Shown here one piece after another: positions 14,852 to 22,741 of a stretch of DNA of 64,000 nucleotides. Where the stretch lies: positions 21,677-85,676 of IMG/VR virus record IMGVR_UViG_3300038436_000248. One strand, written 5' to 3'. The DNA comes from a virus. The position numbers were made by a program, and so were the translations under genes. The notes below the pieces were generated by a model. That model saw only the letters and a program-made list of their open reading frames with translations. It searched no databases and was not told where the DNA came from. Every line of letters starts with the position of its first letter. The stretch's first letter is position 1.

Positions 14852-15277
14852 CTAGCCCCAGATCCCCCCTGTGCTGCCTCGTGAGGAATTTGTTTCATAC
14901 AGTTCCTGGTAGGGCACGTCGATCAGTTTTGGCGTGAGGACAGGAAGAAGCACCAGCTGGGCTACAGCGTCCCCTCTCTGGAAAACAATGAAGCGGGGGT
15001 ACGGATTTACGACACGGATCAGTATTTCCCCTTGGTACCCTGCATCAATAACGCCAGCGCCAATCAGGAAATCGTGACGCCCCTTGGGCTTCGCCAGAAG
15101 CATTGTTCCTTCAGGGATGTCGAAGAAGGCGCCCGTTGGGACAATGCGGCTTGAGAACGGAGGGACAATCACTTTCTTGTTTGCGTGCACATCCACCCCT
15201 GCGTCGGATAAATGTTTGCGCTCAAGACGATCCCAATACATCGTTGTTGCATAGCGCAGTTCTTTTACATCGTGCAT
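14852..15277 (-). CDS. dut: dUTP diphosphatase (dUTPase)
   Basis: Protein of 141 residues with the five motifs of trimeric dUTPases: DAGVDVHA (25-32), a shortened second motif KPKGRHDF, GVIDAGYQGEI (75-85), GDAVAQLVLLPV, and the C-terminal RGSTGG loop (133-138) that closes over the nucleotide. It hydrolyses dUTP to dUMP, lowering uracil in DNA and feeding ThyX, encoded further right. The start at 15277 lies inside the end of the upstream gene after AGAGGAGAGCC, implying coupled translation. Confidence 0.93.
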   Translation of the reverse strand: MHDVKELRYATTMYWDRLERKHLSDAGVDVHANKKVIVPPFSSRIVPTGAFFDIPEGTMLLAKPKGRHDFLIGAGVIDAGYQGEILIRVVNPYPRFIVFQRGDAVAQLVLLPVLTPKLIDVPYQELYETNSSRGSTGGIWG

Positions 15278-15894
15278 GGCTCTCCTCTTTCTGAAAGTTC
15301 TTCAACTTTATCTTCACTAAAAGCATTCCTGGTTATTCCAATCTGAACCACGGTCACAACAGATTGCATATCAATATTGACCCCGTAGGTAGAGGATAAA
15401 AATTCTGTGGCATTCCCAGGGGTAATAATAAGCTTGTCATGCAGAAGAGACATACCTTTCAGTTCTTCCCTTGATAAATCCTTGAGTGCTACCAGGCGTG
15501 TACTCTGCACTTCCCCACTAATCCTTGATTCCGTCCGAGTGTCGTTGATGTTGAAAATCTCTACGGGATCTCCAATACGCATGCAGTACCCATATTCTTC
15601 AAATGGGCGAACAAGCGTTATTTCTGGAAAAGACTTTATCTCTTTCGGCAATTCCTCAAATACAGGCAATTGCCACGGTACAACAATAAACTGGTCAAAC
15701 ATCCTTGCGTCTCCCACACTAAAATAATTTGGTTTGTAGTAAACCACTTCAACGAATGCCTCCATGTGCCCCTGGCAGCCAAGGAGTTTCCAGCCATGTG
15801 CCCGGTGGTGAATCATGGAGGTCTCTACCCAAAAGGATATGTCCTTTGTTACAAGTAGCACAGCCCTTTGTTTGGATACAGCTTTAGTTTTCAT
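15265..15894 (-). CDS. Hypothetical phage protein
   Basis: Unrecognised protein of 209 residues, no membrane segment. The start ATG at 15894-15892 (MKTKAVSKQ) overlaps the end of the upstream gene by 11 bases; a longer in-frame reading overlaps far more. Its stop overlaps the dUTPase start by 13 bases. Position in the nucleotide-metabolism operon hints at a related role, nothing more. Confidence 0.72.
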   Translation of the reverse strand: MKTKAVSKQRAVLLVTKDISFWVETSMIHHRAHGWKLLGCQGHMEAFVEVVYYKPNYFSVGDARMFDQFIVVPWQLPVFEELPKEIKSFPEITLVRPFEEYGYCMRIGDPVEIFNINDTRTESRISGEVQSTRLVALKDLSREELKGMSLLHDKLIITPGNATEFLSSTYGVNIDMQSVVTVVQIGITRNAFSEDKVEELSERGEPCTM

Positions 15895-16273
15895 GGATAT
15901 TCTGCGCCAAAGCACCCCAGGCATCCTCTGGAGTGCTTTCAGGCCAGTTGTTGGAAAGAAGCAAACACCCAATTAGGGCATAGTTTGCCAAGTCCTCCAA
16001 CGTGTCGTAAAGGGATTCCCCACAAGCGGAGCCTCTGGCACCTTTCAAAAGATTATGAAGCCTCGATGTTTTGTCACCAATTCTTACAGCGACCCCTGCC
16101 AGGCCGCCTACGCCAATGTTATGTGGACCGTAGTCATGCTGTTTTTTTACGAAGGTTTCAAAAGACCTTGCGAGCAGCTGGAGGAACGCTTTCTCAAGTT
16201 CGACGCTCCCTGACAGGCCAGTTGGCTGAAAAGCGGGGTGATTGTACTCAGTATTTTGGATTTTGTCAACCAA
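15884..16273 (-). CDS. Nmad1 (DUF1599)-like protein
   Basis: Protein of 129 residues. HDYGPHNIG, then VRIGDKTSRLHNLL, then ESLYDTLEDLANYALIG, match the nucleotide-modification-associated domain 1 family (DUF1599), a MazG-like all-alpha fold often encoded with phage nucleotide enzymes. The start is a TTG at 16273-16271, 4 bases after GAGGTG; no ATG fits better. Role in this phage not shown. Confidence 0.8.
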   Translation of the reverse strand: MVDKIQNTEYNHPAFQPTGLSGSVELEKAFLQLLARSFETFVKKQHDYGPHNIGVGGLAGVAVRIGDKTSRLHNLLKGARGSACGESLYDTLEDLANYALIGCLLLSNNWPESTPEDAWGALAQNIHEN

Positions 16274-16352
16274 GATACACCTCTATTAGTTGATTGTGTG
16301 CTCCCATTTGAGAACATTCATGTATAATTACCCAATATAAAGGAGCCTGCAA

Positions 16353-16709
16353 ATGAAAATTATGCATTCCCCTGGTATGGGCGTTCACTACGTCAACGAT
16401 AATGTACAATTTTTCGAGGATGGTTCCTGGCAAACAGGAGATTCCTCTGATAATTGCATCCTTTGGCATGTACAGGTTATTTGTGAAGCATTTGGGTTGC
16501 CTCCTTTTTGGCAATTGTGGACAGAAGTGTATCCGGATGATCCACTAAACGAGTCGGACGGGGCGTTTATACTTTCTTCCGCTGAGCCTTACACGGCATT
16601 CTGTAACCCCTATAAAGACTTGGCACTTGTCCTAAAAGATCTTGCGGCAATTGGCAGGCAAGAGCTCGCAGTAGTCATTTGCCAGTGTGTCAAAGACAGG
16701 GTGCATTAG
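16353..16709 (+). CDS. Hypothetical protein, lone plus-strand gene
   Basis: Unrecognised protein of 118 residues, the only plus-strand gene in the 13.6-29.4 kb stretch. The start ATG at 16353 follows AAAGGAGCCTGCAA; a TATAAT lies at 16324-16329. It has its own terminator. Being divergent from the Nmad1-like gene and singly transcribed, it could be a regulator or defence-related gene, but no HTH or enzymatic motif is seen. Confidence 0.75.
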   Translation: MKIMHSPGMGVHYVNDNVQFFEDGSWQTGDSSDNCILWHVQVICEAFGLPPFWQLWTEVYPDDPLNESDGAFILSSAEPYTAFCNPYKDLALVLKDLAAIGRQELAVVICQCVKDRVH

Positions 16710-16728
16710 CACCCCGTCTGTTATTTTA
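16695..16728 (+). terminator. Rho-independent terminator
   Basis: GACAGGGTGC-ATTA-GCACCCCGTC, one internal mismatch, followed by TGTTATTTT. The stop codon of the plus-strand gene lies in the hairpin loop. Confidence 0.75.
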
Positions 16729-16762
16729 GCACATATGTTCTACGATTTCAATTGTGAAAAGC

Positions 16763-18652
16763 CTATGTATTACATAGGCCAGTTCCGCAGTCTTTGCACT
16801 CCTTACACCCACCATGATGAATAAGTTCTCCACCACAGTTTGGACATACCTCCCCTTCCCCTTCTCTGTATAAAACAGCCTCGTCCCTGCTGCCGTCTCT
16901 GTAAACCGTGATGCCCTTCAGCCAAAGCTCCCATGCAAGCATATAAAGATCCGCAATATCCTGGACGGAAGCGTCCTTTGGAAGGTTCACAGTTTTGCTG
17001 ATGGCTGAATCTACATGGCTCTGAATAGCTGCCTGCACCTTGATGTGGTCGCTCGGTGAAACCTCATAGGAGGTTTGCCAAACGGAATCAGGAATGCCCA
17101 TGGAGCGGGACAGGAGAGCTCCTGGGTGGACATAATCCACAAAGGTATCCTCCCCATGGATGCGAGTACGCCGTTTGTATTCCAGGGCAAACACGGGCTC
17201 AATTCCGGAGGATGCACCAAGCAGATTTGAGATCGACCCCGTTGGGGCGATGCTGAGCAGTGTAATGTTCCGGGTACCGTGCAGAATAATCTCTCTTTTC
17301 AGCTTGTCTGGAAGAGTTTTGTAGAACCCTTCTTCCACAATTTGGCTGCGAGTGTGGATGTCTGTGCCTTCCCATACACCACAGGCACCCCGCTCTTTCG
17401 CAAGGTGGATCGTTGTTTGGTAGGCGGTACGCTTGGCAGTTCCAAAAATCTCGTCCGCCAGATCTTCAGACTCTTCATATCGCTCCCCAAGGAACGCTAC
17501 CATATCAGCGTACCCCATAACGCCAAGACCAATCCTGCGCAGGGCAATATCCGATTCCATCTGTGTGTTTGTTACAGCCCTGTGATCCTGGATTTCTTTC
17601 TCAATCACATTGTCAAGAAAGGTTACTGCCATTTCTACGGTGTCCCGGAAGCCCTCAATGTCAAAATAAGCATCCTTCGTGAAGGGGTCTACTACGAAAG
17701 CTCCTAAATTGATAGAGCCCAGATTGCAAACGCCATCCTGGTCAAGCACAACTTCTGAGCAGGCATTCGTGCCAACGACCTTCCACCGATCCCCAAAGGC
17801 GTCGGAGTTTGATAAATCCCGCTGCGTGTCAATAAACAACACTCCAGGTTCCGCTGAGCGCCAGGCGCATGCAGCCAGCTCTGTGAACAAATCAATTGCT
17901 CGCACGGTTTTTTTCACGTGAAAACTTTTGCCCCCGCTCTCTCCATCAAACGTCAATTCCCATGGCTGATCATTTTTTACTGCATACATAAAGTCATCAG
18001 AAACCATCACGCTGATGTTTGCGTTTTCTACACGCCCAGGGAGTGTTTTGATCCGTAAAAAGTCGTAGGGTACTTTACCGGAAAACCTGCATTCCATGCA
18101 TCCCCCGCCACGACATTTTGGGCACTCAACATCACCAGCGCCTGGCCTGTAAATATCAGGATGCTTCACATCCATAGAAAACAAAAGAGCAGCTCTGCGG
18201 CCTTCCTGCCCAATAACACCCCCAACATGATTGAATAATTCCATAAATGATAAGGCGCCAGTAGATGTCTTGGCAGCGTTCGCAACAGGGGAATCCTTTG
18301 GGCGCAGCTTGCTGATATTGACACCGATTCCCTGCCCTCTGCTGGAGGCTTTCATAATTGTGCTCATCGTTTTTGAAATGCTTTCAATGGTGTCCCCTTC
18401 AACTGCGTGTGTTGTGCAATTCATCAAGGACAAACCCCCAACATCATCCCTGCCAGCAAAGGCCAGTATACGCCCACCTGGGCAAAACTTTTTGCTGGAG
18501 AGGGCTTCGTAAATACGTTCCTCCATCTTCGCATCGCCAGCACAAAACGTTGCTGCCAGGAACTTGTGCATCCCATCAATATTTTTTGAAAATCTTCCTG
18601 CATATTTGGTCTCGTAGACCTCTTCTGCAAATGGGTCGGTAAAAAATGACAT
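16763..18652 (-). CDS. nrdJ: Adenosylcobalamin-dependent (class II) ribonucleotide reductase
   Basis: Protein of 629 residues, a typical monomeric NrdJ length. Key residues are present: Cys79 in LMNCTTH, the active-site loop NACSE at 296-300 (Cys298, Glu300), GSINL, and the phosphate loop IAPTGSISNLLG. It reduces ribonucleotides to deoxyribonucleotides with a B12-generated thiyl radical, in air or without it. No NrdB is encoded nearby. Two zinc ribbons stand out: CPKC-x4-CMEC inserted at 177-188 between HPDI and the DFLRIK strand, and a C-terminal CPNC ... CKECKDC. The start at 18652 follows CAGGAG. Confidence 0.95.
   Translation of the reverse strand: MSFFTDPFAEEVYETKYAGRFSKNIDGMHKFLAATFCAGDAKMEERIYEALSSKKFCPGGRILAFAGRDDVGGLSLMNCTTHAVEGDTIESISKTMSTIMKASSRGQGIGVNISKLRPKDSPVANAAKTSTGALSFMELFNHVGGVIGQEGRRAALLFSMDVKHPDIYRPGAGDVECPKCRGGGCMECRFSGKVPYDFLRIKTLPGRVENANISVMVSDDFMYAVKNDQPWELTFDGESGGKSFHVKKTVRAIDLFTELAACAWRSAEPGVLFIDTQRDLSNSDAFGDRWKVVGTNACSEVVLDQDGVCNLGSINLGAFVVDPFTKDAYFDIEGFRDTVEMAVTFLDNVIEKEIQDHRAVTNTQMESDIALRRIGLGVMGYADMVAFLGERYEESEDLADEIFGTAKRTAYQTTIHLAKERGACGVWEGTDIHTRSQIVEEGFYKTLPDKLKREIILHGTRNITLLSIAPTGSISNLLGASSGIEPVFALEYKRRTRIHGEDTFVDYVHPGALLSRSMGIPDSVWQTSYEVSPSDHIKVQAAIQSHVDSAISKTVNLPKDASVQDIADLYMLAWELWLKGITVYRDGSRDEAVLYREGEGEVCPNCGGELIHHGGCKECKDCGTGLCNT
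17911..17924. repeat. CACGTG-centred palindrome, copy 2
   Basis: TTTTCACGTGAAAA inside the nrdJ coding sequence; same 14-mer as at 11098 and 34272. Confidence 0.65.
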
Positions 18653-18675
18653 AAGGCGTCTCCTGTATAGTTGAT

Positions 18676-18700
18676 AAAAACCCAGCGAAAGCAGGGTTTA
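18676..18700 (-). terminator. Terminator-like hairpin in nrdJ leader
   Basis: Minus strand AAACCC-TGCTTTCGCT-GGGTTT followed by TTATC. It lies between the promoter-like element at 18710 and the nrdJ start, so it may be an attenuator, or the terminator of the upstream operon. Confidence 0.5.
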
Positions 18701-18709
18701 TTTACGGAT

Positions 18710-18738
18710 ATATTAGCATAGCCTATAAAATCTGAAAA
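18710..18738 (-). promoter_or_regulatory. Extended -10 promoter for nrdJ
   Basis: Minus strand TTTTCA, 17 bases, then TAATAT (18715-18710) with TGC just upstream. The block GGCTATGC-TAATAT closely matches the element at 10912. The nrdJ start is about 58 bases downstream. Confidence 0.55.
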
Positions 18739-19163
18739 AGTTTTATGTGGGTTCTTGGGTTTTCTGTATCCACCTGGCCGAAAACAAAATGCGTCTTTAT
18801 CCAGCGGTCATCACTGACTACCTCAGACTTTTGAAGCAAGTCTTTGAGGAGCTCAATGGATACATCGGATCGGTTGGATTGGTAAAAGATATTCGCCCAC
18901 AGCATAAGAGGAAGTTTTTTGCTTCCAAATTTCTGCTTGAACTCCACCGGAGTGAGTGAAATGAATGCCTGGGCATATGCCAGTGCATCTTCGCTTTTGA
19001 TTACCAGGGGCTTCCCTGTTTTCTTGTTGGTTACAATCTGCCTTCCATTGTCTTTCCTGCGAAGGTTCCCAGGGACAACAAAATCCACAATAAGCTTGTA
19101 GCGATCTGCAAAAACTTCCATTGGGTCAAATGGTGGATCAAATATCTGAACCTCTCCTGCCAT
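18723..19163 (-). CDS. RusA-like Holliday junction resolvase
   Basis: Protein of 146 residues. The fold order fits RusA nucleases: a first β-strand IVDFVVPG, a mid segment YQSNRSDVSIELLKDLL that replaces the usual DxDN...KxxxD helix, then VSDDRWI and an NPRTHIKL strand. The conserved DD of the C-terminal half is kept (VSDDRWI). RusA enzymes cleave four-way junctions during recombination-dependent replication. The start at 19163 follows AAGGAG. The family fit is good but the catalytic helix is divergent. Confidence 0.72.
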   Translation of the reverse strand: MAGEVQIFDPPFDPMEVFADRYKLIVDFVVPGNLRRKDNGRQIVTNKKTGKPLVIKSEDALAYAQAFISLTPVEFKQKFGSKKLPLMLWANIFYQSNRSDVSIELLKDLLQKSEVVSDDRWIKTHFVFGQVDTENPRTHIKLFQIL

Positions 19164-19524
19164 GTAATTGCTCCTTGATAGGTTTATCGTTCATTGCTTT
19201 GCGCAAATCTTCTACCCAGGAAAGATTTGCACTTCCCCCAGGGAATTGAATAGGCAGCGGGTGGTGGCCTGGCAGGCTGCAAACACACATAAGGTTTTCG
19301 TGATGTTCCCGCCAGTCCCCCGCTGCCCTTCCTCTTGAGTATACGTGGTGTACCTGGGATGCCTGTCGAAGTTTGTTGTGCAGGAAGAAGCACACTACAC
19401 AATAGCCTGCGTCACGCTGCTTTGCAAGCACATATTGGGCGTCCCTGTAATCTCTAAGATCCCTCTTCTTCGTCTCTTTCGCCCTGATGCGATCTTCTTT
19501 CGTTGGCTTGGGCGCACAAATCAT
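19138..19524 (-). CDS. HNH endonuclease-like protein
   Basis: Protein of 128 residues. CVVC, then VHHVYSRGR, then HHENLMCVC gives the cysteine-plus-histidine pattern of an HNH/ββα-metal nuclease, used by phages for DNA repair, recombination or homing. The start ATG at 19524 overlaps the RNase H stop as ATGA, and its own end overlaps the next gene by 26 bases. No separate ribosome binding site, so translation is probably coupled. Confidence 0.78.
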   Translation of the reverse strand: MICAPKPTKEDRIRAKETKKRDLRDYRDAQYVLAKQRDAGYCVVCFFLHNKLRQASQVHHVYSRGRAAGDWREHHENLMCVCSLPGHHPLPIQFPGGSANLSWVEDLRKAMNDKPIKEQLHGRRGSDI

Positions 19525-20006
19525 GCAACCGCCGCCAGCATCTGCTTGGCTTCTTTCTTTGTTTTAGGGGCGTCATCTAAACAGAAGTCCTCCCCCGCCT
19601 TTTTCTCTCTTGCTTTTGACGCCAAAGAATCCGCCAACTCATTCAGGGAGTTCCCGTTATGGCCCTGCACATGAATAGCGTGCACCTGATGAGTTCTCAT
19701 AAGGGGGGCCAGCCGCTTCCAACGATCCTGATTCGTTTTCAGTAAACGTCCGCACTGGAGGGCTCTAATGCCCCGGATAACATACATGCTATCTGTGTAG
19801 AGATCAACCACGCAAGGGAGCTTCAGTAACTCAAGCGCCTTGATCACTGCCTCTGCTTCAGAAACATTATTTGTCGCAACGGGTAAGTACCCGGAAATGC
19901 ATCGGGTTTTCCCTTTGTATTGAAGGATTGCTGCCCATCCACCCTCACCAGGGTTTGGAAAGACTGAGCCATCCGTGTGAATGATTACTCTTCGGATCTC
20001 AGTCAT
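19521..20006 (-). CDS. rnhA: Ribonuclease HI
   Basis: Protein of 161 residues with the four acidic catalytic residues of RNase HI: Asp12 (HTDGS), Glu50 (NNVSE), Asp72 (LYTDSMYV) and Asp near 133 (NELADSLA). It removes RNA from RNA-DNA hybrids, such as primers during replication. A C-terminal basic and acidic extension of about 25 residues follows the domain. The start MTEIRR at 20006 is chosen for AGGAG 6 bases upstream; a TTG further up has no such site. Confidence 0.92.
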   Translation of the reverse strand: MTEIRRVIIHTDGSVFPNPGEGGWAAILQYKGKTRCISGYLPVATNNVSEAEAVIKALELLKLPCVVDLYTDSMYVIRGIRALQCGRLLKTNQDRWKRLAPLMRTHQVHAIHVQGHNGNSLNELADSLASKAREKKAGEDFCLDDAPKTKKEAKQMLAAVA

Positions 20007-20232
20007 CTGCGGCTCCTGTGTAGGATTCTCCAATTATGCCCGCAATATCAGCGGCGAGTTCCTGCGTTCTTTGATTTACTAAATTGCCGAGTTCTTCTGG
20101 CCCGTACCCGAAGGCTTCTGCCAGCAACTTCTGCTCTTGGCTTACCTTTATGGACACTTCCAGGCGTGCCAATATCGGATGCTCCGATCCCTCGCTTGTA
20201 AGCTGAAATGGTAAAGTTATCTTTAGACTCAT
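19999..20232 (-). CDS. Hypothetical small protein
   Basis: Unrecognised protein of 77 residues with an acidic C-terminus (ESYTGAADD). The start ATG at 20232 follows CTGGAGTGATCC. It overlaps the RNase H start by 8 bases on one side and lies largely inside the 3' third of the gene at 20048-20536, in another frame. Confidence 0.65.
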   Translation of the reverse strand: MSLKITLPFQLTSEGSEHPILARLEVSIKVSQEQKLLAEAFGYGPEELGNLVNQRTQELAADIAGIIGESYTGAADD

Positions 20233-20536
20233 GGATCACTCCAGTTTTTGAAATAGTGACTCTTCTTGAAATGTCATTCGCCATAATTTCTGGCGACACC
20301 CTATGTAAGCGCACATAGAGTAGTTCTCTCCAGGCTTGCTTTATTGCAGGGGCAACAATCTGGGTGACACCATTTTGAGCTTTTAGGATAACTCCTAATT
20401 TCTCCAATCGAGTCAGACAGTAAAACGCCCATGCCAAATGGTAAGCCGCTTCAACTGACCAATCCAACTCGATCTCTTCTGCCTCCCAGGAGATTTTCTT
20501 TGCAAGCTCCTCAATATCAGCTCCGTAGACTGGCAT
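20048..20536 (-). CDS. Hypothetical protein overlapping the next gene
   Basis: Unrecognised protein of 162 residues. The first about 100 residues look like an ordinary helical domain (WSVEAAYHLAWAFYCLTRL). The last about 60, read out of frame with the 77-residue gene at 19999-20232, are low-complexity and strongly basic (VRARRTRQ). Either a genuine 185-base overlap or a frameshift joins the two. The start at 20536 follows CCAGGGGTAG, 5 bases after the upstream stop. Confidence 0.6.
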   Translation of the reverse strand: MPVYGADIEELAKKISWEAEEIELDWSVEAAYHLAWAFYCLTRLEKLGVILKAQNGVTQIVAPAIKQAWRELLYVRLHRVSPEIMANDISRRVTISKTGVIHESKDNFTISAYKRGIGASDIGTPGSVHKGKPRAEVAGRSLRVRARRTRQFSKSKNAGTRR

Positions 20537-20540
20537 GGGA

Positions 20541-21542
20541 CTACCCCTGGCTTATCCCATTATTATTGAGCCAATCAAGTCGCACACGGGACACTGTGGA
20601 TTTTGGGAGTCCCGTAGCCCGAACAGTCTCAGCTACAGTTGGGACTCTCCCGGATACCTGGTACTCAGTGTCCAAATGTGTACAAATTTCTGCCTTGTTG
20701 CGGGTGGCTCTTTTAGGGCCTAGTGAGACGTCCCGCCCATGTTTTGCCTCTGCCTGATAAAAACGTCCCATGTCCCGTCCCACTGGCTGTCCCACGTCCC
20801 GTCCCACTGGCTGTCCCAATTGGGACAAACGGGACTGCTTATTAGGGCTCTCGTCTTGTGGGCCACGGATGATACGAAGCTCTCCACGAGAGATTTTTCT
20901 CTCGTCTGATTTGGCCCAAGCGGCGTTCATTGAGGAAATGTATTTTGCGTACTCCCCTTTGAATGCACGCAAGTTTTCTTGATAGGCGGATAGCACAACC
21001 GCAATCTGCCCACCAAGCACATCGCCGCTCACGTACACAACAACAGAGGATCCCAGGCCCAGGATTATCGCAAGGAGATACTGAAAGTACAGCAGGACAG
21101 AATGATCCATATTCTCCACAAGAGAGATAGATTGTCCCAGGCCCGCAATTGCTGAGATCATTGCCATAAAAACCAGGGCAACAACCAGGGTTCTTCCGGA
21201 CGTTTTCTTTTCGTTTATTGCTCTGGCTGCAGCATAAACAACAATGCCACCCTCAATTGCGAATACTGCAGCACCAGCCTCAAGTTGTGCAAGAAGAACG
21301 GATCCGCTTGCAGCAGCAGCAAGGTAAAACATAGAGGCTGTGCGTGAAGCACCCAAAATGATTGCTGCAACAGATTGCAGCAAGTATAGCCAGAACATAA
21401 ATCCAACACTGGTTATGTCAAGCGCCTTCGGTGTAACAGGAGGAGGCACACGAAGCTCATAGTTTGTTTTGAAGAGCTCGTATGCCTCCTGTTCTGCTTG
21501 TGCTACAACCGAGAGGCGGTCAGAAGTAACTGTTTCTCCCAT
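20541..21542 (-). CDS. Polytopic membrane protein with C-terminal HTH
   Basis: Protein of 333 residues. About five hydrophobic segments lie between residues 45 and 180. A hydrophilic linker follows with two exact copies of GQPVGRD, encoded by a 24-base tandem repeat. The C-terminus (TVAETVRATGLPKSTVSRV) reads as a helix-turn-helix with recognition helix KSTVSRV. A membrane-tethered DNA-binding protein is the simplest reading, perhaps anchoring or regulating phage DNA. It lies just downstream of ssb. The start at 21542 follows GAAAGGTGG. Confidence 0.78.
   Translation of the reverse strand: MGETVTSDRLSVVAQAEQEAYELFKTNYELRVPPPVTPKALDITSVGFMFWLYLLQSVAAIILGASRTASMFYLAAAASGSVLLAQLEAGAAVFAIEGGIVVYAAARAINEKKTSGRTLVVALVFMAMISAIAGLGQSISLVENMDHSVLLYFQYLLAIILGLGSSVVVYVSGDVLGGQIAVVLSAYQENLRAFKGEYAKYISSMNAAWAKSDERKISRGELRIIRGPQDESPNKQSRLSQLGQPVGRDVGQPVGRDMGRFYQAEAKHGRDVSLGPKRATRNKAEICTHLDTEYQVSGRVPTVAETVRATGLPKSTVSRVRLDWLNNNGISQG
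20766..20813. repeat. 24-base tandem repeat, two copies
   Basis: Units 20766-20789 and 20790-20813 differ at one base. They encode GQPVGRD(V/M) in the linker between the membrane domain and the HTH of the gene above. Confidence 0.85.
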
Positions 21543-21560
21543 ACCGCCACCTTTCTTTTG

Positions 21561-22112
21561 TTAGAACGGGGGTTCCCAGGCGTCAGCTTCCTCGTAATCC
21601 ATGGGGGCTTCCTGTGCAACTGGAGCCTGCCCACCACGGGGATACCCGCCGCCTTGCTGGTTCCCACCATTGCGATTCCAATTACCCCGCTGGTTTCCGC
21701 CACCATTGTTGCGGTTTCCTGAACCCTGCTGGTTCCAACCACCACCACGAGAAGAATTTTGGCGGGAACGACCACCACCATTTCCGTTTGCTTCAGAGCC
21801 CGCAAAAGCCCAATCGGACACCTTCAAGTTGAAGGCTGTGACTTTGCTGCCGTTTTCCAGTGTGCGCTCGTAGGTACTCAGAGTACCCTCCAGGGAAACT
21901 GCACGTCCGGCATGCACATACTCATTGAACGCCTCTGCCCGCTTGCCAAACATTGTGCAGTTGAACCAGTGCGTTTTCTTTTTGTCCCCGAAACCTTCTG
22001 TGACGGCGACTGAAAAGGACACCATTGCGGTTCCCTTTTCGTTTGGCAGGTACTGCATATTGGGATCTTTCCCAACGTTGCCCAGGATGTGAAAAGAATT
22101 ATTTGCTGCCAT
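21561..22112 (-). CDS. ssb: Single-stranded DNA-binding protein
   Basis: Protein of 183 residues. An N-terminal OB-fold (SFHILGNVGKDPNMQYLP ... HWFNCTMFGKRAEAF ... VSLEGTLSTYE) is followed by a Gly/Asn/Arg-rich linker and an acidic hydrophobic tip, DAWEPPF, the usual protein-interaction tail of bacterial SSBs. It coats single-stranded DNA in replication and recombination. The start at 22112 follows AAGGAGAAAATGGTAA. Next to the exonuclease, RNase H and RusA-like genes. Confidence 0.95.
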   Translation of the reverse strand: MAANNSFHILGNVGKDPNMQYLPNEKGTAMVSFSVAVTEGFGDKKKTHWFNCTMFGKRAEAFNEYVHAGRAVSLEGTLSTYERTLENGSKVTAFNLKVSDWAFAGSEANGNGGGRSRQNSSRGGGWNQQGSGNRNNGGGNQRGNWNRNGGNQQGGGYPRGGQAPVAQEAPMDYEEADAWEPPF

Positions 22113-22147
22113 TTACCATTTTCTCCTTGTTTTCGTAAAGTAAGATT

Positions 22148-22726
22148 TTACAAATGCTGCATTCTTCGCCAGATCTCGTAGTAGTTTCTCCGGCACGATT
22201 CCGCACCACCACGGGCAAGATGAAGTTCTCCCTCTTCTTCAATACCGAGACCACGAGAAATACCTGCGCCATGGAAACTTGGAAACTTCACGTTCGGATC
22301 CTTTGATGCAAGCTCCTTTGCCAGGTCAATTACATCTGTGCTCACTCGAGGAAAGCAGGCGAACTCCAGCTCCTGGGGCATAAGGTGCCACAGAAACTTC
22401 TGGTCAAACTTGGGGTTTTGTCCAATGAACTCCGTCGTTTCATGCGTGATATTGTGTTGAAGGATCCAGGACAGGATCTTTTGAATTGCTTGAGGTCGGG
22501 GGACGCCAGTTTCCTGCAAGAGTTCCCAGGTAAAACCATTTACCTCAAGAGCTTTTGGGGAGGCATTTGCAAACTCCTCTTCTGTTGGCTGAATAACAAA
22601 CTCCAGCATTTCGCTGTTCACGTCTGCATCAACCCTGTCCAGGATAAAACACCCGGAGAGTACGACGGAACCCTCGTCGGGCTTTAGACCTGTGGTTTCT
22701 AAATCTACGAACAACCTGTGCTTCAT
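22148..22726 (-). CDS. DnaQ-like exonuclease lacking a catalytic Asp
   Basis: Protein of 192 residues in the DEDDh 3'-5' exonuclease family: Asp8 and Glu10 in DLETTG, Asp108 in NPKFDQKF, and His169. The final acidic residue, normally five after the histidine (HxxxxD), is Gly174 in HLARGGAES; Glu176 is the nearest acid. The enzyme may be inactive, use another metal ligand, or act as a binding protein. The start at 22726 follows AGGAGGTGAG. A strong terminator lies just upstream, separating it from the tRNA-like locus. Confidence 0.88.
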   Translation of the reverse strand: MKHRLFVDLETTGLKPDEGSVVLSGCFILDRVDADVNSEMLEFVIQPTEEEFANASPKALEVNGFTWELLQETGVPRPQAIQKILSWILQHNITHETTEFIGQNPKFDQKFLWHLMPQELEFACFPRVSTDVIDLAKELASKDPNVKFPSFHGAGISRGLGIEEEGELHLARGGAESCRRNYYEIWRRMQHL

Positions 22727-22741
22727 TTTTTCTCACCTCCT

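Noticed and set aside
16266-16514. 82-codon minus-strand frame opposite the lone plus-strand gene
   Set aside because: The plus-strand frame has a good ribosome binding site, terminator and longer product; this is its shadow.
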